From Anthoceros angustus (taxonomy: Eukaryota; Streptophyta; Anthocerotopsida; Anthocerotales; Anthocerotaceae): DNA of 64,000 nucleotides. This document shows positions 11,130 through 19,480 of the stretch, piece after piece. The position numbers were made by a program, and so were the translations under genes. The DNA is taken from contig MU008164.1 in NCBI GenBank assembly GCA_010909165.1, positions 248,001 through 312,000 on the forward strand, in the 5' to 3' direction. The notes below the pieces were generated by a model. It had not been told where the DNA came from and did not search any database. It was given only the letters and a program-made list of their open reading frames with translations. The first letter of the stretch is position 1. Every line of letters starts with the position of its first letter.

Positions 11130-11712
11130 ACTTCGCAGCGAATGTCAAGCAACTCTGAGAGGAAGAAGAGCTTCGTATTTTGCAGTTGTCCATCTTCGTT
11201 TGAACCTTAAAATATCCATAGATGATTATGGTGGCAGGTTTAACCCGTTATAGTAGCCGCCCATGTTAATTACCGAACGTTCAGCTTGAAATAAAGGCTA
11301 TAACGGAAACCTAGACTTAACCTTCAACCGCGATTAGTTAACCGTGGTTAGCCAAGCTGGTTAATGGCAAGCTTATTGTGCCCGAAACAAACAAAGTTGG
11401 AACACCATAAATTATGAAGGGGGAATATACAAACCCCTTCAAGGAAAAATAACCCTTTGGAAAAGACACCATCCACAAATTGCGGAAAACGGCTGGTTTG
11501 ATCTGGACACCGTTGTGTATGCATATCCTAGCGGAAAACCAACTAAAATGGCATCCCCTCAAAACCCACATGGCGCCGGTGGCATCGCTACTAAGCGAGC
11601 GCATAACAACAAAATTTGAGAAAAGACCCATTGTTAATTTTAAGAGGGTCGAAAACATCCGAACATGCGGTTTTCTCGTAGAAGCAAATCGCAAAACTAA
11701 ACACCAACACCG
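11130..11712. other. Spacer between methyltransferase and transposase-like genes, with terminal-repeat-like motif
   Basis: No coding frame is supported. At about 11385-11450 the sequence GGAACACCATAAATTATGAA followed by GGGGG resembles the motif at 22597 and the inverted one at 26135. The same spacer, slightly changed, is repeated at 12440-12960 by duplication T1. Confidence 0.5.
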
Positions 11713-12107
11713 CTAAGCATAGGCGATTTTGCTAATCGGTCTCTGATGTTCTATCGCGAGGATTGTTTGAGAGTCCACCATTGCATCCACCGGGCCGAAT
11801 CTTCTACAAGTGCCAAATTCGCATGCGCTCCATCTCCAAAGTAAGCTATCATTCGCACAACGCCTCCGGTCTTCATTGATGTCATTTTGGGTGTCGATGG
11901 TGGGTCGGCCATCTGACAAAAAGTCCAAAGTCCATCCTCCATAAGTTCGCGGTTGTCGTCTTCAACCTCTTCGCACTCAATGCGACTTGGGCTTTCAAGC
12001 GATCTTTCTCGCTAATACATACCTCTTTGCCCATCGATGGTCCCCTTGAGTGCGGCTCAAAAGTCGCTCCTCGTCACATCGGGCAAGACATCAACGCCGT
12101 GTATGCG
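11713..12107 (-). pseudogene. Methyltransferase 3' end, duplicate fragment from T1
   Basis: This is the second copy of the C-terminal tail of the methyltransferase at 12986-14180, cut off at the T1 junction (12108). It holds the acidic tail and stop but not the S-adenosylmethionine-binding motif. It differs from its twin mainly by small indels. Confidence 0.65.
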
Positions 12108-12420
12108 GGCAATGTTCACTGCATCCTAAATTGGCGTATTCCGTAATCCTTGGCCTACATTCTCTCCCTTCTCCAGCGGAGCATCGATTGAGACCTTCCG
12201 ATGCCTTCCATGCTGGAGTGGTGTCCATGATTGTCACCTTCTCCACCTTCCGCCACCAACACGGGCGGCTACCGCAAAACATCCATGCGTGATACATTGT
12301 CAGGACCCCATCGCTTATGGCCTTCCAATTGCCCTGGACCTGCGACCTGAGAGTAGGTTGGAGAAGCGATTTCGATAGCTCTTCAAACTTCGCAGAATGT
12401 CAAGCAACTCCGAGAGGAAG
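12108..12420 (-). pseudogene. DUF7869-like gene 5' fragment, duplicate from T1
   Basis: Homologous to 10821-11130, the beginning of transposase-like copy 1, including the CTTGGCCTACATTCTCTCCC stretch. It lacks the rest of the gene and is a by-product of the tandem duplication. Confidence 0.6.
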
Positions 12421-12985
12421 AAGAGCTTCGTATTTTGCTTGTCCATCTTCGCTTTGAACCTTAAAATATCCATAGATGATTATGGTGGCGTTTAACCCGT
12501 TATAGTAGCCGCCCATGTTAATTACAACGCTCACATTGAAATAAAGGCTATAACGGAAAACCTAGACTTAACCTTCAACTAGCAGTTAGTTAACCCGTGG
12601 TTAGCCAAGCGATGGTTAACATTCATGCCAAGAAAGAAACAAACAAAGTTGGAACACTATAAATTATGAAGGGGGAATATACAAACCCCTTCAAGGAAAA
12701 ATAACCCTTTGATTTAAAAGACACCATCCACAAATTGCGGAAAACGGCGGTTTTAATACGTATACACCGCTCGTGCATGCATATCCTAGCGGAAAACCAA
12801 ACCAAAAAATGGCATCCTCAAGACGAACTCCACATGGCGCCTAAGCCAACACAAGTAACAACAAAATTTGAGAAAAGACCCATTGTTAATTTTAAGAGGG
12901 TCGAAAACATCCGAACATGCGTTTTCTCGTAGAAGCAACTGCAAAACTAAACACCAACACCCGCTAACCGTGATAGGCGATTTTG

Positions 12986-14180
12986 CTAATCGGCGTCTGA
13001 TGTTCTATCGCGAGGGATTGTTTGAGAGTCCACCATTGCATCCACCGAATCGAATCTTCTACAGTGCCAAATTCGCATGCGCCCCATCTCCGTAAGGCCA
13101 AAGCTATCATTCGCACCCAAAGCCTCGGTCTTCATTGATGTCATTTTGGGTGTCGCCGATGGTCGGGTCGCCATACAAAGATCCAAAGTCTGTCCATCCT
13201 CCATAAGTTCGCGGTTGTCGTCTTCAACCTCTTCGCACTCAATGCGACGACTTGGGCTTTCGCCTTTCTCGCTAATACATACCTCTTTGCCCGTAATCGA
13301 TGGTCCCCTTCGGCTCAAAAGTCGCTCCTCGTCATCGGGCAAGACATCAACGCCGTGTATGCGCTGGGCAATGTAACCTGCGCATCTCAAGTCCGCCTCT
13401 ATTGCAATACAGTTCCGGCCACACAGCAACGCAGCTAGTGTCGTAGTCCCACTGCCTGAGCATGCATCAATAACCCAGTCTCCCTCCTTGGAGAATGTCC
13501 TCACGAGTTTCATCATAAGACCCAATGGTCTCTGGTATGGGCACACTACCAACTTGTCATGAGACAGGTAAACTGTTTCTTGACGACAGTAGGGTGTCCA
13601 ATAACAAATCTTCCATTGTTGAAGGTCCCGTGCATCACATTTGGCATCATGGCAGCCCTGTCCTTCGAACATCCATCTTTCACACCCCATCCAAGCATGT
13701 AACGTATTCCACGTCTCAAATCCTCCTCTCGTTGTTCATGTTAGTCTTATCCCAAATGAATGACACCAAGCCGCCTTTGGCACACCACTTCGCATAGCCT
13801 CCCTTACCGTATGGGCTTCTTCAACACCATGCATGACGATAATTCGAAGTCGTCATTTTCCGCTTTCTCCGAAACTTTGGAACACGGCACCCATCATGGA
13901 TAAATCCATTCGTTTGTCCATTGGCCCGATGTCAAATCCACGGGAACATCCATGACCGAAGGGTGTATTTCCTTCCCTCAAAACCCACGCATGTCGAGCG
14001 TTGCGGGCTTCCACAATCGGACTGTTTCTCGATCGGAACATTGAATATCTGAGTCCTTCTTGCAAGTCCTTATCCGCCAAAGCCCGCTGCTCATTCTCTA
14101 AGCCCTTCCAATTATTGATCTCGAAAATGAAATGGCGAAGTCGTCGGGCGCTTTGTCAAGACCTCCACGTCCTTGATTCT
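12986..14180 (-). pseudogene. Amino-methyltransferase (N4-cytosine/N6-adenine type) domain, copy B
   Basis: Minus strand. The N-terminal helix DDFAISF lies near 14130; the catalytic motif IV region near 13945 reads SRGFDIGPMDKRMD in one frame and MDVP one base away, matching DVPRGFDIGPMDSRVD of copy E. Next come an MHG-VEE-like strand and WDKTN-type segment. A 234-residue open frame (13690-12986) follows, with VCPYQRPLGLMMKLVRTFS, then motif I VIDACSGSGTTTLAALL, then GRNCIAIEADLRCAGYIAQRI. Motif IV before motif I is the order of beta-class bacterial and phage DNA amino-methyltransferases; motif I binds S-adenosylmethionine. The tail is acidic. Two or three apparent frameshifts separate the pieces. 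Upstream on the same strand is the ParB-like domain, probably part of the same protein. Confidence 0.7.
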
Positions 14181-14224
14181 TGCCAAACCAAACAACTGTT
14201 AGAATGCGCGGCTCAAGCACCTCA

Positions 14225-14475
14225 CAACTAATAAGCGTGGGGCGCCGGCCGGCCGCGCCCCATCCGATCCGCGATAACGCCAGGCGCCGGCGGCGCCCCT
14301 CGCTTATTAGTGGAGTAGCCGCGGCGGCCGGCGCCGGCGCCGGCGCCGGCCGGCCGGCCGGCCGGCCGGCCGCGCCTGCCTGACCTGACCGGTGGAGGGC
14401 CGGCGCCGGCGCCCGCGTGATCGAAGATGTGGGCGCGGCGCATGATGATCCGGACATGCGGGGCGCCGGCGGCGC
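14225..14475. repeat. GC-rich foldback element with GGCGCC cores
   Basis: ACTAATAAGCG at 14226-14236 is matched by its complement CGCTTATTAGT at about 14302-14312, enclosing GC-rich palindromes. More GGCGCC/GGCCGGCC repeats run to 14475. It interrupts the region between the ParB-like and methyltransferase parts, probably within an intron. Confidence 0.65.
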
Positions 14476-14489
14476 CCGAGAATTAAAAT

Positions 14490-16110
14490 GGAAAGAAGGT
14501 GGAAAATGGCTTACCTTTCCGCAAATGCCGTTTGGAATCGCGAGCATTTCATCGATTGAGTGGGGATACTCTGCCGAACCTCTTCAAAAGAAGAGCAACC
14601 CAAGTGTTTAGCCATCGCCACTTGAATAATATGGAATTTCTTCGAGCGATATATCGTCATCCATTCCTTTCAGGTCAATGAGACCTGCCAGCACTTTCTC
14701 CTGCGGTGATAAGTATCTGCTGCCCACACTCCCCCGCTGGAATCCCTTGAAATGATTTCCAAGGCTTTGCAAGCATATCTTTTGGCTTCACATAGACAGT
14801 GTCTATTTTGTTAGCCTCGTCGGTCACTTTCCGCTTCACCTTGCTCTTCTTGCTTGTCCCTGCTATCACATGCTTCTTCCGCAAATGCCGTTTGGAATCG
14901 CGAAAGCATTTCATCAGTTGAGTGCTGGGGATACTCCTGCCGAACCTCTTCAAAAGAAGAGCAACCCAGGTGTTTGGCCATCGCCACTTGAATGATATGG
15001 AATTTCTTCCGAAGCGATATATCGTCATCCATTCCTTTCAGGTCAATGAGACCTGCCAGCACTTTCTCTATAGCGGTGATAAGTATCTGCTGCCCACACT
15101 CCCCCGCTGGAATCCCTTGAAATGATTTCCAAGCATATCTTTTGGCTTCACATAGGCGATGTCTATTTTGTTAGCCTCGTCGGTCACTTTCCGCTTCACC
15201 TTGCTCTTCTTGCTTGTCCTGCTATCACATGCTTCTTCGCTCGCAACTCCCCTTCCCACTTCGTAAATATCTTGTCTACATTTTCCCATACCCTACCCTC
15301 TTGTTTGATGCATAAAATGTGTCTGTTGTCAACCTTGTTACATTTATAAACATCATCTTCGCGTGCTTCATCATCCTCAATAAGCCCCAACACCTTATAC
15401 AAGTTGAATTTCCATGTCATGGTCATCTGCACACCATCCCGTTTCGCAATAATCAATTCATCACGCAAATACCTCACCTGCTCTATAAAATTCATCTTCG
15501 CTTGTCAGACATCGTATTATGGTCTGTGGCGAGGACTCGCATCTCCTGTACATTGAGACCACAGTACACATGAGCCTCCACATACTGAAACCGCTTTTTG
15601 CCCGGAGAGATGTCTGCAAGATGCTTCATTGCCGCATAAGTGTGGTTTCCTCCAAGGACTCCCATGACATATTTTTGGCCCCGAATCGTCTAGTTTTTCC
15701 ATGTCATCACACTCCGGATCAATCATACATAATAAAGGCAAAACGCCTCTTCAATCCTCCTTTCGATATAACACGCGCCAAATAATTGGCCCATGCTTCA
15801 TCCACCCTCCGTGTCATGCATCGGCGTCGTGCGATCGGCCGAAGGTTCTCCAATTTCACCAGACCGTTTCCAATACTACCTTCTTCGCATATCTTGCTTC
15901 TCGACCCGTGTCAAGGGTCTTCATCCGGATAGCTTCCGCAATCCTCTCTGATCTGTCACATGAGAATGGGAATGTCACCCACATTTTCCACCCTCTGCGG
16001 TTTGTTGCCTTTCCTCTTTGCTTTTGCGGAGGATGGTCCTCTCTCCTTCCTCCTCGATCTTCTTGAAGATCCGCCTTCCTTTTCCCTTAGGCCCTTCCTC
16101 CTCTCTCGCC
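14490..16110 (-). pseudogene. ParB/sulfiredoxin-like domain of the methyltransferase gene, unit A
   Basis: Minus strand. A basic Lys-rich start near 16080 leads to SERIAEAIRMKTLDTGREAR (about 15930), VDEAWANYLARVISKGG (about 15790) and FAFIMYD (about 15740). Then comes the hallmark VMGVLGGNHTYAAMKHL (about 15640) and VEAHVYCGLNVQEMRVLATD (about 15560). GGNHT followed by a helix, and an A-x-DHN end, fit the ParB/Srx nucleotide-binding fold found fused to phage methyltransferases. Further downstream are MNFIEQVRYLRDELIIAKRD (about 15480), an acidic helix, VTDEANKIDTVYVKPKDM, and IDLKGMDDDISLRKKFHII (about 15030). Small indels break the frame between blocks, and complementary breaks occur in unit B, so an intact parent is likely. 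A nested duplication repeats the last 360 bp. Confidence 0.65.
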
Positions 16111-16239
16111 CTCTGTTAGTCATAAGCGGGCGCCGCGGCCGGCGCCCCCATGATCGAAGATGTGGGCGCGGACAATGATCGGACATGCGGCGGGCGCCCG
16201 GCGGCCTGAGAATTAAAATGGAAAGAAGGTGCAGGAAAA

Positions 16240-17455
16240 TGGCTTACCTTTCCGCAAATGCCGTTTGGAATCGCGAGCATTTCATCGATTGAGTCTTTGG
16301 GGATACTCTGCCGAACCTCTTCAAAAGAAGAGCAACCCAAGTGTTTAGCCATCGCCACTTGAATAATATGGAATTTCTTCCGAGCGATATATCATCCATT
16401 CCTTTCGGTCAATGAGACACAACACTTTCTCTCATTCGGTGATAAGTATCTGCTGCCCACACTCCCCATGGAATCCCTTGAAATGATTTCCAAGGCTTTG
16501 CAAGCATATCTTTTGGCTTCACATACAGTGTCTATTTTGTTAGCCTCGTCGGTCACTTTCTTCACCTTGCTCTTCTTGCTTGTCCTGCTATCACATGCTT
16601 CTTCCGCCTGCAACTCCTTCCCTTGTAAATATCTTGTCTACATTTTCCCATACCCTACCCTCTTGTTTCGCGATGCATAAAATGTGTCTGTTGTCAACCT
16701 TGTTACATTTATAAACATCATCTTCGTGCTTCATCATCCTCAATAAGCCCCAACACCTTATACAAGTTGAATTTCCATGTCATGGTCATCACGCACCATC
16801 CGTTTCGCAATAATCAATTCATCACGCAAATACCTCACCGCTCTATAAAATTCATCTTCCGCTTGTCGACATCGTATTATAGTGCATGGCGAGGACTCGC
16901 ATCTCTGTACATTGAGACCCAGTACATGAGCCTCCACATCGAAACCGCTTTTGCGGAGATGATGCAAGATGCTTCATTGCCGCATAAGTGTGGTTTCCTC
17001 CTAGGACTCCCATGACATATTTTTGGCCCCGAATCTACGGTCTAGTTTTTCCATGTCATCACACTCCGGATCAATCATACATAATAAAGGCAAAACGCCC
17101 TCTTCAATCCTCCCTTCGATATAACACGCGCCAAATAATTGGCCCATGCTTCATCCACCCTCCGTATCATGCATAGGCGTCGGGTCATCTCGAAGGTTCT
17201 CCAATTTCCACCTTTGTACTACCTTCGCTTGCTTCTCGACCCGTGTCAAGGGTCTTCATCCGGATAGCAATCCTCTCTGATATTGTCACATGAGCGGTGG
17301 GAATGTCACCACATTTTCCACCCTCTGTTTGTTGCCTTTCCTCTTTGCTTTTGCTTAGGATGGTCCTCTCTGTCCTTCCCTGCCTCGATCTTCTTGGCAG
17401 ATCCCGCCTTCCTTTTCCCCTTAGGCCCTTCCTCCTCTCTCGCAGCCCTCTGTTA
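16240..17455 (-). pseudogene. ParB/sulfiredoxin-like domain of the methyltransferase gene, unit B
   Basis: A second copy of the ParB-like exons made by T3. It includes the basic lead-in (about 17430-17340), the CNIREDCYPDEDP-like segment, the GGNHT region (about 17000, frameshifted), YLRDELIIAKR (about 16820) and MAKHLGCSSFEEVRQSIPKD (about 16340). It carries different small deletions from unit A: for example one unit has CCTGCTC where the other has CCGCTC. Which unit is joined to the downstream methyltransferase in the living genome cannot be decided here. Confidence 0.6.
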
Positions 17456-17459
17456 GTCA

Positions 17460-17640
17460 TAAGCGGGCGCCGGCCGCGCCCTCTCCTCCCGCCTCATGCG
17501 ATGGTGCCCTGGAGGCTGCTCTGGTGTGAGGCGCGCCGCGCCGGTTCACCTCCGCTTCCAAGAACTGCGCCGCGTCAAGAGCAGCCTGCCTCACGCTGGC
17601 CGGCGGCTCGGCGCCGGCCGGCGCCCCTCAACCACCTCCG
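17460..17640. repeat. GC-rich palindromic block
   Basis: GGCGCCGGCCGCGCCC at the left and GGCGCCGGCCGGCGCCCC at the right frame a GC-rich stretch. It sits between the intact upstream exons and the ParB-like exons, so it is probably intronic. Confidence 0.6.
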
Positions 17641-18535
17641 GTGATCGCAACCCGGGGTGTTTCATAAGGCATGAACACCCCGCATCCTCGTCTGTTGTCG
17701 TCCAATTTTCTTCATCCGAGTGCCCCAGGATATCAGGCATTGGCCCATAGTCTTCATCCTCGGGGCCGAATTCGGTGCCCTCCTCGTTGTCGCTTCTCTT
17801 CCTCCTCGTCACGCACCTCGGCTCTTGCGCGCCCAGGCGCCATGACCCTCTGTTTGAGCATTTGTGTGATTTCCGCACACGTCCACGATGAACGCATTCC
17901 CCATCACGAGCCTGCGCAATGAACAATGCTCAGTGTTAGAGACAACCGACAGAAGCAAAAACATTGGAAAGCAGAAATTGGATCAGAGTTGCGAATACCG
18001 ATTGCTCCCGCCTACATTCCCGAAACAGCTGCAAAAGCCTGGCAGGTTCGCACTTCTTGATCACAAGATTGTTGAACCTGATCTCGAACATTCTGTATAG
18101 CTCGGGACCCTGTGGCACCGCATCAAATTCTTGGGGCCTTGTAATGCAGAGCAACTGTGCTACAGGATCCCCATTCGACATGTCCAATGTTGCCCACACC
18201 ACCCCCTTGCCGTTGATTCGGTGCATCCTTGTAACCCATAATCCACAGCTTGTATAAGCGTCAAAACATGCTCGTCTTGGTTGCGGATCCTGAACAACCA
18301 TCCAATCCTTGTCCAAGACCTTCACGCATCCATCCGAGCTCCAGGCCGAATGTAAACTCCTCGTATGGCGAAGGAATAGGAGCCACCCTCTTCCCACCCT
18401 TCTCCACCTTCTCTCCATGGCCTCCCAGTTTTGTTGTGGAAGCCTTTGCCGACCCAGCTTCCGGACTTGAGTGGTCTGGAAGGCCCCCTGCTGCCAGCTA
18501 GCATGTCCTCCCAAAGGCAGAGGTCTTCCATGCAA
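17641..18535 (-). CDS. Intact exon pair upstream of the ParB-methyltransferase gene, unknown domain
   Basis: Exon 1 is open on the minus strand from about 18535 to 17999 and includes CVKVLDKDWMVVQDPQ, GLWVTRMHRINGKGVVWATL, CITRPQEFDAVPQGPELYRM and FNNLVIKKCEPARLLQLFRE. An 87-bp intron fits 17912-17998 (donor GTATTC, acceptor TTGCGCAG). Splicing it joins REQS to ARDGECVHRGRV in frame and leads to an acidic stretch with FGPEDEDYGPMPDILGHSDE, open to about 17641. The N-terminal limit is uncertain: a frame with SYSFAIRGVYIRPGARMDA overlaps before 18330 and may be the real one, which would need a one-base shift. I do not recognise the domain. Position and strand suggest it is the N-terminal part of the ParB-methyltransferase protein or a separate gene of the same element. 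Confidence 0.5.
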
Positions 18536-18549
18536 ATCATCGGCGCCTT

Positions 18550-18804
18550 CTAGCGTCTTTGCTTTCCCTCGTTTTCTTCGTCCTCTCCTGCGGGCTGGGA
18601 TCCGGATTCGGTCGCCAGATCCTTCTTGCTTTCGCCCATCGCCATCACCTTCATTTCAAGATAGGCCAATTCGGATGGGCCTTCCTTCTCCACAATGTCC
18701 GCAATTCCAAGCGCGTCAATGGATTCACAACCTGCAAACACGGAAAGTGAAAACCACAGCGCTACGGCAGTCCCTCGCCCAATTTCTCCGCGTTCCTGCT
18801 GCAA
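18550..18804 (-). other. Possible 5' coding exon, acidic
   Basis: An 84-codon minus-strand frame reads SIDALGIADIVEKEGPSELA, then an E/K/D-rich stretch ending at 18550. The composition is protein-like and it lies directly upstream of the exon pair at 17641-18535. It could be the first coding exon of that gene. No domain is recognised. Confidence 0.3.
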
Positions 18805-19480
18805 TCAAGGGGTTAGAGATGGCGCTCGCACTCTGTCACTCAGAAGTCGGACCTCAGCGCTCCGTCGCAAAGGGAATTGCTCGCCGTTTCTGTGAGGACT
18901 GGTTGCGCTCCACGCCGGTTTTGTATGCCCGTCAAACTTGCTTTTTTAAGCGCCCGGCCGTAACTCGTTCACCTCTCCACTGAATAATTACTTTAAGTTA
19001 GGGTTTCCTGGTTGCTCCAAATAGCCGATGGTTCGAACCCCGGTGGGCACATTATTCACGCCGCCATGTTGTACATACAGGTTAACGTCTATCGCTTTTT
19101 CCCATTGCGTGTTGGTTTGTTTTAATTACAAACCATAATGACTTTCCCGTTACTTGCCTCCACTGCAAGCATTAGTAACTTAACGACGTTTTCTTCAACA
19201 ATGGTTTTATATGGTTGGTGACTGTTATCCAGCAAACGGCCTCCCAGGAAGGCTTAGACATTTCAGCGTATCTGATGTTAGAATGAACCTTGCCTTCTTT
19301 CAATTCCTCCACTATCGTCCTACCTCGGAAGACGCCCAACAAAATGCTTCGCGCCACTCACTCGCAGAGGACGACGATGTAAGTCTTCGACTGCTTTCCA
19401 GTCGAATGTCGTCGTCGTGGATGCGTTGCGCGGTGCAAACATGTCCTCATTCCCCTGTTTGATTGTGCAGCTTGACTTTG
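18805..19480. other. Divergent spacer between minus-strand methyltransferase gene and plus-strand transposase-like gene
   Basis: No supported gene. The word GGTTCGAACCCC at 19032-19043 matches an RNA polymerase III B box, but no tRNA-like stem or A box can be built around it. Because genes point away on both sides, promoters for both may lie here. Confidence 0.4.

Larger units (their letters stand above)
10821..13365. repeat. Tandem duplication T1, two units of about 1.27 kb
   Basis: Unit 1 (10821-12107) and unit 2 (12108-13365) are homologous along their length. Each starts at GGGCAATGT and the sequence after unit 2 also has GGGCAATGT (13366), so the junction carries 9 bp of homology. The unit joins the 5' end of the transposase-like gene to the 3' end of the methyltransferase gene, and therefore shows that these two genes were neighbours, in this order, before the duplication. 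Confidence 0.8.
14417..17475. repeat. Tandem duplication T3 (units 14417-16149 and 16150-17475) with nested T2
   Basis: Both units start at TGATCGAAGATGTGGGCGCG and end at GTTAGTCATAAGCGGGCGCC. Unit A contains an extra nested duplication T2 (14517-14876 and 14877-15235) whose ends share TTCCGC. Without T2, the units are 1373 and 1326 bp. The breakpoints of T3 lie in GGCGCC-rich DNA. Confidence 0.8.

Noticed and set aside
19032-19043. GGTTCGAACCCC as a tRNA gene T-arm
   Set aside because: No acceptor stem, D-arm or anticodon arm can be built on either strand.
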